Below are positions 25,622 to 32,959 of a stretch of DNA of 64,000 nt, piece after piece. The stretch's first letter is position 1. Each line of letters begins with the position of its first letter. The stretch lies in NCBI GenBank assembly GCA_043736515.1, contig JAYTCK010000013.1, forward strand, positions 1 through 64,000, read 5' to 3'. This DNA is from MHLP01 sp043736515. GTDB taxonomy: Bacteria > Patescibacteriota > Minisyncoccia > Phycocordibacterales > UBA6899. The notes beneath the pieces are model-generated. The model saw nothing but the letters and a program-made list of their open reading frames with translations. It searched no databases and was not told the DNA's origin. The translations under genes and the position numbers were made by a program.

Positions 25622-26071
25622 TCAATTTTGCGTAATTATTCCAGCGTCATTAACCTGGATTTTATGAGTTCTTTCATAGAGCATAATGGTAATCGTTCCT
25701 GTCGCAGTAGGTATTCCTGATACTCGAGCAAAAATAATTTCGTCTTCCTCGCTATTAATATTTGTGCCCGCGGGAAGTGGGAACATCTCGTCACGTGAAA
25801 CAAGACGCGTACTATGGGTATCACCCTGAAAAAGCACATAGCTCGTCGGTAAGAGTTTCACTCCATGTGCACTCCCCTCCATTCCCAATCGAGCCCTTGA
25901 TTCTGCGTTGCGAAGCGCACTCAATATGCCAGTTGTGGTTTCATCGGCAACTTGAAACTGATAGAAACGAAATCCTACAGGAAGAGCGAGCGCAAGCAAT
26001 GCCGTGCCCAGGGAAAGTACGAGAAGTATTTCGATTATTGAAAAGCCTTTTTGGGGTGATTGTAACCGCAT
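25622..26071 (-). CDS. Minor prepilin (GspH/FimT-like)
   Basis: 149 residues. Leader QKGFSIIEILLVLSLGTALLALALPVGF (about 7-34), with Gly-Phe cleavage and Glu at +5. The C-terminal domain (SALRNAESRARLGMEGSAHGVKL, ..VLFQGDTH..) matches GspH/FimT minor pilins, which start pseudopilus assembly. It is first of the minor pilin run after pilC, 44 bases downstream. Confidence 0.85.
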   Translation of the reverse strand: MRLQSPQKGFSIIEILLVLSLGTALLALALPVGFRFYQFQVADETTTGILSALRNAESRARLGMEGSAHGVKLLPTSYVLFQGDTHSTRLVSRDEMFPLPAGTNINSEEDEIIFARVSGIPTATGTITIMLYERTHKIQVNDAGIITQN

Positions 26072-26115
26072 AACTTAAACTAAACCAAATAAGATTGTCC
26101 TATTGTCTCCTTGCG

Positions 26116-27162
26116 TTATCTTCCTGCACTCGATGTAAACTGGTAGATCGGCATAATGATTGCGATTGCAATAAAGGCGACCATAACACCCATGACAAGG
26201 AGAAGTACCGGCTCAATAACCGTAGGTAAGCGCTTCGTCATGGTATACACCTCTTTGCGATAGTATTCGGTAAGATACCCAAAGGTTTCGTCGAGCGTAC
26301 CGCTTTTTTCTCCGACTGCAAGAATGCTCGTGAAGTCGCGCGGAAAAAGCTTGGGGTATCCTTTAAGTGCGGAGGCGAGGGTGGTCCCTCGTTGCACTTG
26401 CTTGCTGACGTCAACGATGGCCTCCCTGTAGCGCAAGTTTGTTGCACCTTCTGCCGTTACATCGAGAATTTCATAGATTGAAAGCCCACCGTGAAAAAGC
26501 GTGGTGAAGAGTTGTCCTACAAGCGTCAGCTGATACTCACGGAGCATGCGTCCAACAAAAGGAATTCGGAGATACATACCGTGAAGCACACGCCGTACTG
26601 GAAGCAAACGATTCAGAAAAATAACAAGTACGGCAATGGCAGCGCAGAGTAGTGCGATGATAAACCATGACTCTTGAATCGTATTGGTGATCCAGAGGAG
26701 AATGCGTGTCGGAAGTGGGAGCTCCCCTTTCATTTGAGAAAAAACGGGAAGCAGTCGCGGGAGCACTAAAAGCGAGAGTCCACTCGATACTCCAATGGTC
26801 GCGACGAATACGATGGCGGGGTAGAGCATTGCACCATGTACTTCCCTTTTAATGTCCGCATTGTGCTCAAGCCAATCAGCCAAAAAATTGAGGTTCTCAT
26901 CAAGTGTTCCCGAGGCCTCACCTGCTTTAACTACCGAAATCATGACGTCTCCAAATACTCGGCGATGCTTTGCGAGCGCGTCAGTAAGTGTGACGCCAGA
27001 CTCAACGTCATTTTTCATTTTGAGCAAAATCTTGGAAAGCCGTGGCGTGGCGGTGCTGGAAAGCTCCTCGAGAGACTCGTTGATCGTCATTCCACTCTTC
27101 AGCATGAGTGAAAGATTTTTAGAAAAGTGCACCAATTCTGCGGTTCCTATGCCGAACATATC
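26116..27162 (-). CDS. pilC: Type IV pilus inner-membrane platform protein PilC
   Basis: 348 residues from ATG 27162 (MFGIGTAELVHFSKNLSLML). The open frame extends 327 bases upstream into reverse-transcriptase coding sequence, but the GspF domain begins here. Two repeated GspF domains, KSGMTINESLEELSS... and HGGLSIYEILDVTAEG..., include membrane helices near 130, 180 and 320. PilC is rotated by PilB to add pilins. A TATACT lies eight bases before ATG, so it may have its own promoter downstream of the DGR. PilB is 3 kb upstream, separated by the DGR. Confidence 0.9.
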   Translation of the reverse strand, partial: DMFGIGTAELVHFSKNLSLMLKSGMTINESLEELSSTATPRLSKILLKMKNDVESGVTLTDALAKHRRVFGDVMISVVKAGEASGTLDENLNFLADWLEHNADIKREVHGAMLYPAIVFVATIGVSSGLSLLVLPRLLPVFSQMKGELPLPTRILLWITNTIQESWFIIALLCAAIAVLVIFLNRLLPVRRVLHGMYLRIPFVGRMLREYQLTLVGQLFTTLFHGGLSIYEILDVTAEGATNLRYREAIVDVSKQVQRGTTLASALKGYPKLFPRDFTSILAVGEKSGTLDETFGYLTEYYRKEVYTMTKRLPTVIEPVLLLVMGVMVAFIAIAIIMPIYQFTSSAGR

Positions 27163-27314
27163 TCTATAGTATACAGCATCCTGAATAAAGCATGGAACAT
27201 AAAAAGTTCCAAAATAAGCTGCCGGAAAAATCGTGGGGGGCACCATGCTCCTAATAAGAGAAACCGCTGAGCGTCTGTTGCCCACGTCTACTGCTAACCG
27301 TGCTGCGTACGAGC

Positions 27315-28310
27315 TTAAAACTCCCAAAAAGAAAGAATCTGCTGCTTTAAGCCATGAGCATTCCCATGACTCAAGAGTCCAAGATAGGAATTGATTGTTT
27401 CTGCCTTGCCTTTTTTTGCTCTGATCCCCCGAAGCATTCTTTTCTTCGTCGCTGTTCGCAGTACACGATGATCGGGAAAATGCACCCACCCAAGAAAGTC
27501 CACGCCGGATGCGAATGCCCGAAGCGACACCTTGTTGGGATGAAGTTCCAATTTCAACATTTCCCCCAAAAACTCTTCAATGCGTGGTAGCAGAGTTTCA
27601 AGCAGACTTTTGTCTTCCGAAAAAAAGACAAAATCATCCGCATAACGAATATAATATTTTGCTTTGAGTGTATGCTTTACAAATTGATCAAATTCGTTCA
27701 TGTAGATATTCACCAAGAGTTGGGAGGTCAGATTACCGAGTGGAAGACCCTTCCCGGGTGCGGTGCTCTCAAAGCTTTCAATCACACGCAGAAGCAACCA
27801 AAGAATATCTTGGTTCGTAATATATTTTTTAAAAATACTCATCAATATCTCCTGATCAATCGAAGCAAAAAATTTGCGAATATCACACTTCAGCACCCAG
27901 CATGTCCGTGTGTGATTCTGAGAGACTTTGTATCCAAGAGCACGGAACCGATCAATTGCTCTGTGTGTCCCCTTTCCTTCACGACAGGAATACGAGTCTG
28001 CGATAAACATGCGATCAAAGTAGGGATAGAGAATGCGGTAGATGGCATGATGTAGCAATCGGTCGCGCACTGAAGCTTTGTGGATATTGCGCGGTTTGGG
28101 GTCGGAGATATTGAAGGCGTAATATTCACCATGGCGATAGGTCTTCCCTTTCAGATCGGCATGCAAACAAAAAACGTGGTCTGACAATTGATACTGAAAT
28201 TCCTGCACATCACTCTTTTTTCTCTTTCCCTTTAAGAATCCTCTCCACGCCGCGAGCAAATTTTCCACAGAAATGATATCCTCATATGTATGAATGAACT
28301 GAATACCCAT
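27315..28310 (-). CDS. Reverse transcriptase of a diversity-generating retroelement
   Basis: 331 residues from ATG 28310 (MGIQFIHTYEDIISVENLL); the longer frame adds 12 residues over a poly-C tract. Motifs: palm DIRKFFASID with catalytic Asp about 143; GLPLGNLTSQ (about 188-197), a DGR/group II-type motif; YADD catalytic pair (223-226); thumb GVDFLGW. It copies the template repeat RNA into cDNA with errors at adenines and helps replace the variable repeat. Together with Avd it forms the retrohoming complex. It lies between Avd (divergent, 21-base overlap) and pilC. Confidence 0.96.
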   Translation of the reverse strand: MGIQFIHTYEDIISVENLLAAWRGFLKGKRKKSDVQEFQYQLSDHVFCLHADLKGKTYRHGEYYAFNISDPKPRNIHKASVRDRLLHHAIYRILYPYFDRMFIADSYSCREGKGTHRAIDRFRALGYKVSQNHTRTCWVLKCDIRKFFASIDQEILMSIFKKYITNQDILWLLLRVIESFESTAPGKGLPLGNLTSQLLVNIYMNEFDQFVKHTLKAKYYIRYADDFVFFSEDKSLLETLLPRIEEFLGEMLKLELHPNKVSLRAFASGVDFLGWVHFPDHRVLRTATKKRMLRGIRAKKGKAETINSYLGLLSHGNAHGLKQQILSFWEF

Positions 28311-28721
28311 ACACCAAAGGTTACCCCCCCCCCGAGCATTTTGCAACCCAAACTCATCCCAGTTGTTTTGAAATTAAAAGACACTTACGGAGTGTGGCAA
28401 AACTATCTCAACCACTTTCCCAAGGCCAATCGTTTTACCCTTGGATCAAAAATTGACGACGTATTTCTTGGAGCAATTGAGTATTGCTTTCTAGCAAGTT
28501 ACGCATCCGCCGGTGACAAACTCATATTTATCGACAAAGCGATATCGCGGGTCGATCTCATAAAATTGCTTTTGCAACTCGCGTGGGATATTCAGGCGCT
28601 TGATACGAAAAAATATGTTCACCTATCGGAATATTTAGCGGAGAGCGGAAAGATGCTGGGTGGATGGCGACGACAAATTGCAAACAAAACTCCCGAGACT
28701 ATTGCTCGGGAGAAATTATAA
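28290..28721 (+). CDS. avd: DGR accessory variability determinant (Avd)
   Basis: 143 residues, longer than the usual 115-130 by an N-terminal extension. The four-helix bundle fits the Avd family: YGVWQNYLNHFPKANRFTLG, KIDDVFLGAIE, DLIKLLLQLAWDIQALD, and the closing LSEYLAESGKMLGGW. Avd pentamers bind RT and RNA for retrohoming. Here it is on the plus strand, opposite to RT, TR and target, unlike most DGRs. Its start ATG 28290 lacks a good ribosome site and its first codons cross C10 (28324-28333), so a TTG at 28340 is another possible start. Confidence 0.9.
   Translation: MNELNTHTPKVTPPPSILQPKLIPVVLKLKDTYGVWQNYLNHFPKANRFTLGSKIDDVFLGAIEYCFLASYASAGDKLIFIDKAISRVDLIKLLLQLAWDIQALDTKKYVHLSEYLAESGKMLGGWRRQIANKTPETIAREKL
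28324..28333. repeat. C10/G10 homopolymer at the avd-RT junction
   Basis: Ten C on the plus strand lie in avd codons 12-15; the same ten G lie 14-23 bases upstream of the RT start on the minus strand. It is the longest single-base run I noticed in the window and a candidate slippage site. Confidence 0.85.
28692..28710. other. Small hairpin next to the template repeat
   Basis: CCCGAG / CTCGGG arms with 7-base loop, 17 bases beyond the fixed (IMH) end of TR, in the last codons of avd. Minus-strand downstream bases are T-rich but weak, so it might be a structural part of the TR RNA rather than a terminator. Confidence 0.5.
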
Positions 28722-28726
28722 GAGTA

Positions 28727-28855
28727 GCGAACCCCAAGGAAACGGTAGTTGCCATTCCAGTCATCGTTCCGCCAGTTGAGGTTGAGGTTGCGCTTCGAGC
28801 CATTCCTGTACAGATACGGTACGTTCCGATTGCCGTTCACCTTCGCGACCGAACC
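28727..28855 (-). repeat. DGR template repeat (TR)
   Basis: 129 bp homologous to VR at +476. In the minus-strand sense it reads like the target C-terminus but with ten AAY (Asn) codons. The last 23 bases before 28727 (encoding YRFLGVR) are identical in TR and VR and serve as the initiation-of-mutagenic-homology region. The 15 TR-VR differences are all T on the plus strand, meaning A in the TR RNA. No protein gene is needed here. The TR begins five bases after the avd stop. The adjacent 28856-29102 is gene-free apart from a 32-codon ORF (MINEKFTVTAVNN...) of doubtful status and a possible TACAAT box at 28930-28935 on the minus strand. Confidence 0.96.
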
Positions 28856-29116
28856 CTGTGCAGTAGGTCATCCTCACCACCACCCCTTGAACTTTCACAG
28901 ACGGCGCCATCCGCGAATACATTCTCGAGATTGTATCGTATTTGTGATCTTTTTATCACCAATCCTACTGCGCCAACTTTTTCAATTTTTTAACAATCTT
29001 ATGCAACTCTCCCTGCAATCGTAACCGCAAGAATTCTCGGCATAAGCGTTGCGGACAAATTATTCACAGCCGTAACCGTGAATTTTTCATTTATCATGAT
29101 TACTATATCAAAAAAA

Positions 29117-29139
29117 GTCCCGCACGAAACGTGCGGGAC
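29117..29139 (-). terminator. Terminator/hairpin downstream of VR
   Basis: Perfect 10-bp stem GTCCCGCACG / CGTGCGGGAC with 3-base loop, followed on the minus strand by TTTTTT. It stops target transcription 48 bases after the stop codon and lies 63 bases from the VR end; such hairpins also promote DGR retrohoming in the Bordetella phage system. Confidence 0.85.
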
Positions 29140-29187
29140 AAGGGTCCAAGGTACAAAGGGTCAAAGTGCGGACCCAAGGAGCGAGAG

Positions 29188-29784
29188 TCAGAGTGCGGAG
29201 TTGCGAACCCCAAGGAAACGGTAGTCGCCAAACCAGTCAGCGTCCCGCCAGCCGAGGCTGAGGTCGCGCTCCGAGCCATCCCTGCACAGATACGGTACGT
29301 CCCGACTGCCGTCCACCTTCGCGACCGAACCGAGAGCAACGATCGGGAACTTACGTTGCTCTTCGGGGTTTGCAGCGGCGGAGGCGAGCAAGTGTTCGAT
29401 CTTCCCGGGTTGATAGCCCTCGGCGATAATCAGGCGTTCGGCTTCGTCCGCTGAGACGACACGATCGAAGTGGAAAAGCTTGCGCTCGACCACCACGATA
29501 CCAGAGCCGACGACGGAAAAGCGTTTGGTGGTGATGTCGCTGTTGGTCCAGTCGTAGCGTCCGGCGGCGATCATTTGTTCGAGGGTGAGGGCGTAGTTGA
29601 TGGCGAGGCGGGTGCCGCCACTCACTTCTTGTGGCGGATTGAGTCCCGCAAGGAACTTCTTCACATGCGTGAGGATATTCCCCTCCGAGAGACTCTTGAC
29701 GTCGGCCGGAGTCCAGCCGTTACGCTCGAGTGCGTGATCAAGCTCCGCTGCTTGACGGGAAGACATAACAAACTTGTCGCTCAT
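29188..29784 (-). CDS. DGR target protein with C-terminal hypervariable C-type-lectin-like region
   Basis: 198 residues, ATG 29784. The N-terminal domain (about 6-50: SSRQAAELDHALERNGWTPA...) is a helical module, no signal peptide seen. The C-terminal part 152-194 is the VR. In TR this is GSVAKVNGNRNVPYLYRNG..; in the protein all ten Asn are replaced (D,S,D,D,D,S,G,D,F,D) plus Tyr to Cys, Lys to Glu, Asp to Ala. It ends DYRFLGVRNSAL, the CLec-type fixed end. Without a leader peptide it may be cytoplasmic or exported by the nearby T4P. It has a consensus promoter and a hairpin leader. Confidence 0.92.
   Translation of the reverse strand: MSDKFVMSSRQAAELDHALERNGWTPADVKSLSEGNILTHVKKFLAGLNPPQEVSGGTRLAINYALTLEQMIAAGRYDWTNSDITTKRFSVVGSGIVVVERKLFHFDRVVSADEAERLIIAEGYQPGKIEHLLASAAANPEEQRKFPIVALGSVAKVDGSRDVPYLCRDGSERDLSLGWRDADWFGDYRFLGVRNSAL
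29203..29331 (-). repeat. DGR variable repeat (VR)
   Basis: 129 bp, 114 identical to TR (28727-28855). Differences by plus-strand TR coordinate: 28750, 28755, 28756, 28764, 28768, 28776, 28777, 28782, 28789, 28795, 28804, 28809, 28825, 28830, 28837. In coding sense there are 12 A to G, two A to T and one A to C. No non-adenine position differs. Confidence 0.96.
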
Positions 29785-29840
29785 GACATGTTCCTTTCAA
29801 AAGTGACTTGTTTCAAAAACCTGTCACACGCCATTGGGCT

Positions 29841-29906
29841 CCCGAATATCGGGTTTGCCATAGCCAGAAAATGCTTATTTTTAAGTACCTTATGGCTATG
29901 GCAAAC
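29841..29906 (-). promoter_or_regulatory. Hairpin leader of the DGR target
   Basis: Perfect 14-bp inverted repeat GTTTGCCATAGCCA (29853-29866) / TGGCTATGGCAAAC (29893-29906) followed, in minus direction, by a 13-bp palindrome CCCGATATTCGGG (29841-29853). Both are in the 5' leader of the target mRNA. Confidence 0.7.
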
Positions 29907-29946
29907 TTGGTTCAACTATCAGGCAATCTCAAAAAATTCTGCTTAG

Positions 29947-29975
29947 AGTATACACCCAAAACCTAAAACTGTCAA
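29947..29975 (-). promoter_or_regulatory. Consensus sigma70-type promoter of the DGR target
   Basis: Minus strand: TTGACA (29970-29975), 17-base spacer, TATACT (29947-29952). Leader of about 155 bases to ATG 29784. Confidence 0.82.
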
Positions 29976-30070
29976 GTTCGGAAAGAGTTACGTTGGTGTG
30001 TATGTTAAAAAATAATATTTGCTTAGAAGCACAAACTCCAACGCTCACTCTTAGAAGCGAGTCCAGCTCC

Positions 30071-30119
30071 ACTTTTGATTGGCCGCAGGCTTCTACAGAC
30101 CAAAAGTGGGGCTGGGCGA
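30071..30119 (-). repeat. Hairpin repeat C, copy 1, after pilB
   Basis: CCAGCTCCACTTTTG and CAAAAGTGGGGCTGG pair over about 15 positions, next to a GGCGAGCGG tail three bases past the pilB stop. Copy 2 at 33510-33557 has the same tail and a C-G to G-C swap in the stem. No U-tract here, so termination is uncertain. Confidence 0.65.
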
Positions 30120-30126
30120 GCGGACG

Positions 30127-31836
30127 TTATGAGCTCTTTGTTGCACGCACAATCTCCTCGAGAGTTGTTTCTCCTGAAAGCACCTTGGTAATGCCGTCTT
30201 CGAGCATGGTTTTCATCCCTTCGGCGCGTGCCTGTTTGGTGATGATTTCGGCGGACGAACGGGCTGCAATGAGTGCGCGAATCTGGTCGGAAACTTCCAT
30301 GACTTCAAAGATTCCAAGGCGGCCGTGATAACCCGTATCGCCGCATAGCTTACATCCATTCTTTGCGCCACGGTAAAAACGAATTTTTGCAATGTCCTTT
30401 TTTCCGGAAAATTCTTTGATCAACTTGGTCAGCTCCGGTTCACTTTTTAAAAGTGCTAATTCATCTCCCCCAAGGAAATAATTGGTTCGACATCTGTCAC
30501 AAACACGTCGCGTGAGACGTTGAGCAATAATGATATTGATCGAAGAAGAAATAAGGAAAGGCTCAATCCCCATTTCAACAAGTCGAGGAAATGTTGTTGA
30601 TGCATCATTGGAGTGTAATGTTGAGAGAACAAGATGTCCGGTCATTGCAGCATTCACCGCAATTGACGCAGTCTCGTTATCGCGAATTTCTCCAACCATC
30701 ACAATATCAGGATCTTGGCGTACGATAGAACGCAGTCCTGTTGCAAAGGTAAGTTTCTTTTTTTCGTTCACCTGCGTTTGTTGGACATGCTCAACAGCAT
30801 ACTCAACCGGGTCTTCAATTGTCATAATATTCACATCAGATGTATTCAGGATTTGGAGGATAGCGTAGAGGGTCGTTGTTTTTCCAGCACCTGTCGGTCC
30901 CACAGTAAGAATCATGCCGTATGGCTTGCGTGACGCGCGTTCTACTTTTGCTAAATCGGAAGTATCAAATCCAATGTCAGTGAGTGAGAAGCGCTGTGAC
31001 TCTTCAGCCAAAAGACGCATGACAATATTTTCTCCGTGCGTCACGGGAAGTATTGAAAGACGCACATCAAATTTTTCCGGGCGTTCATTTGGGGTAAGAG
31101 GGTCTGCCGCAAAACTAAATCGTCCGTCCTGCGGAGCCGCGTGTTCATCAGTACGAAGTCGAGACATGATCTTAAGGCGAAACACAACCTTCTCATGAAG
31201 TGGCAGTGGGTAGCGCGATAGTTCATGCAGTATGCCGTCGATACGAAACCTAACCGACACATGTGCGAGGAGTGGTTCAATATGAATATCAGACGCACGA
31301 GAAGAGTGCGCATATGCAAGAATGTAACTTACAAATGTCACTACGTCTTGATCGCGAAATTGTACCTTGAGCTGCTCCAATGTTTTTTCGATTTTATCTC
31401 CAAAACTTTTTTCATATTGCCTGAGCACTTCACGCAATGCTTTAGGGGTCGCATACGAGATCAAGACCGTCTTCCCATGCTTGCGTTCAATCATGTTAAA
31501 AAATTCGTAGTTGTTGGGATTTGCAGTTGCAATGGAGAGAGACTTCTCATCTTGCCGAAAAATTACCGCCTCCTGACTGCGTGCAACAACCTCGGGAAGA
31601 AGTTCGAGTAACTCTTTTGGAATCCTCTCTTGTGCGAGGTCGATGAAATTAACTTGAAAAATACTTGCGAGCAATTGTCCAAGATGTGCGTCGGAAATAA
31701 GTCCGCTCTGCGGCAAGTATTCGAGGATTGGAATCCCCTTTGCTTCGACATCTTTTGCAGCCTGATCAAACTCCTCGGCTGTCACAAGGTTCATGCCGAG
31801 TAAGTATGTTTTAATTTGTGCTACGGAAATTTCCAT
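30127..31836 (-). CDS. pilB: Type IV pilus assembly ATPase PilB (complete)
   Basis: 569 residues. N-terminal GspE_N domain (about 1-150); ATPase core with SDIHIEPLLAHVSVRFRIDG (about 185-204), Walker A GPTGAGKTTT (about 314-323), Asp box ending IMTIEDPVEY, Walker B DPDIVMVGEIRD, His box, and the four-Cys zinc site CDRC...CKLC before the C-terminus. It drives pilus extension via PilC. It is 11 bases from the upstream response regulator (31848), implying coupling of chemosensory and pilus genes. It is separated from pilC by the DGR. Confidence 0.95.
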   Translation of the reverse strand: MEISVAQIKTYLLGMNLVTAEEFDQAAKDVEAKGIPILEYLPQSGLISDAHLGQLLASIFQVNFIDLAQERIPKELLELLPEVVARSQEAVIFRQDEKSLSIATANPNNYEFFNMIERKHGKTVLISYATPKALREVLRQYEKSFGDKIEKTLEQLKVQFRDQDVVTFVSYILAYAHSSRASDIHIEPLLAHVSVRFRIDGILHELSRYPLPLHEKVVFRLKIMSRLRTDEHAAPQDGRFSFAADPLTPNERPEKFDVRLSILPVTHGENIVMRLLAEESQRFSLTDIGFDTSDLAKVERASRKPYGMILTVGPTGAGKTTTLYAILQILNTSDVNIMTIEDPVEYAVEHVQQTQVNEKKKLTFATGLRSIVRQDPDIVMVGEIRDNETASIAVNAAMTGHLVLSTLHSNDASTTFPRLVEMGIEPFLISSSINIIIAQRLTRRVCDRCRTNYFLGGDELALLKSEPELTKLIKEFSGKKDIAKIRFYRGAKNGCKLCGDTGYHGRLGIFEVMEVSDQIRALIAARSSAEIITKQARAEGMKTMLEDGITKVLSGETTLEEIVRATKSS

Positions 31837-31847
31837 CTGTGAGAAAC

Positions 31848-32219
31848 TTATTTACCGGAAGGAGGGAGTACGCAGATTGCTTCAACAATATTGTGGACAG
31901 TGTTTTCGCCTTTCATAAAGTATGCGGTTGCACCTAGCGATAATGCCTCCTCTTTATCATGCTCTTGCGCCAGTGTGGAAAAAATAAATATCGTGGCATG
32001 TTTCGCTTCGGGTAAATTGTGGATTTTTTCAAGCACTTCAAAACCATCTGTTTTGGGTAAAATCAAATCGAGGACTACAACATCGGGTTTCCATTCTTTT
32101 ACTTTTTGAATGCCCTCCTCTCCACCAGCAACAACAGCTACCTCCATGTTTGCCTGATGCAATTCAGACTCGAGGAGCGTGCTCAAGAATTTATCATCGT
32201 CAATTACTAAAACTTTCAT
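31848..32219 (-). CDS. Single-domain response regulator (CheY-like)
   Basis: 123 residues. Receiver domain with acidic pair IDDD (about 7-10), phosphoacceptor Asp about 52 in VVVLDLILPKTDG, switch Ser/Thr in FIFSTLA (about 81), Lys about 104 in YFMKGE; the usual Lys-Pro is Lys-Gly. Being next to pilB it is likely the effector that links CheA to pilus motors, similar to PilG/PilH; inference from position. Confidence 0.9.
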   Translation of the reverse strand: MKVLVIDDDKFLSTLLESELHQANMEVAVVAGGEEGIQKVKEWKPDVVVLDLILPKTDGFEVLEKIHNLPEAKHATIFIFSTLAQEHDKEEALSLGATAYFMKGENTVHNIVEAICVLPPSGK

Positions 32220-32320
32220 AAAGATACTATAGCAGGAGTTAGGGTCTGGTGGCTAGGGTATGGGGTTTAGTGAAATGCTCGATGCAATTCTTCACTAGAC
32301 ACTAGTGGCTATACCCTGCA

Positions 32321-32959
32321 TTATTTGTGTCCTAGTGGACATCCACTATGTTTGCGTGCCGGGCAATATTGTCGCCCATATTCGATAAGTAGGTACGTTA
32401 CGCGGAACCAGTCCTTTTGAGAAAACATTTCCATGAGGTCCTTTTCGATCTTGTTTGGCAGAATTTCATCCGAAAGACCGAGTACCCGAGCAAGACGTTT
32501 CACGTGTGTGTCCACAGCAATCCCCTCCACTATCCCATATGCATTCCCCAAGACGACGTTTGCTGTTTTTCGTGCCACACCGGGAATAAGCAGCATCTCC
32601 TTCATTGTTCGCGGCAATGTGCCATGAAACATCTGTTTCACCATACGTGCCGCAGCGAGAATATTTTTTGTTTTGTTACGATAAAAACCGGACTGAAAAA
32701 TCATTTGCTCAAATTCACGAGGATTTGCATGCACATAATCTTCAATTGTGGGGAATCGTGCAAAGAGAGCCGGAGTAATTTCATTAACTTTTTTGTCGGT
32801 ACACTGCGCTGAAAGTTCCACTGCAACGAGAAGCTCCCAGTTATTTGTAAAACGAAGCATCATTCCTGCACCAGGAATAAGTCGTTTTAGTTTTTTTAAA
32901 ATAGCTCTACCCCGCAACATGCGTGCACGTTTCTGAGATATCGTTTCATGACGTTTCAT
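32321..32959 (-). CDS. nth: Endonuclease III-like DNA glycosylase with an incomplete iron-sulfur loop
   Basis: 212 residues. Helix-hairpin-helix LLIPGVARKTANVVLG (about 122-137) with catalytic Lys, and catalytic Asp in GIAVDTHVKR (about 147). It removes oxidised pyrimidines. The C-terminus has CPARKHSGCPLGHK and stops, leaving two Cys where the family normally has four (C-x6-C-x2-C-x5-C); a 4Fe-4S cluster cannot form as usual. ATG overlaps the stop of the 32956 gene by four bases, so it is translated with chemosensory-locus genes. A hairpin at 32249-32318 lies downstream. Confidence 0.88.
   Translation of the reverse strand: MKRHETISQKRARMLRGRAILKKLKRLIPGAGMMLRFTNNWELLVAVELSAQCTDKKVNEITPALFARFPTIEDYVHANPREFEQMIFQSGFYRNKTKNILAAARMVKQMFHGTLPRTMKEMLLIPGVARKTANVVLGNAYGIVEGIAVDTHVKRLARVLGLSDEILPNKIEKDLMEMFSQKDWFRVTYLLIEYGRQYCPARKHSGCPLGHK

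Noticed and set aside
26116..27489. The full 457-codon frame as PilC
   Set aside because: The extra 109 N-terminal residues do not resemble GspF and overlap the RT gene; the family start is at 27162.
28856..29102. 32-codon ORF between TR and the VR hairpin as a real gene
   Set aside because: No ribosome site and no similarity recognised; it overlaps the likely TR RNA promoter region.
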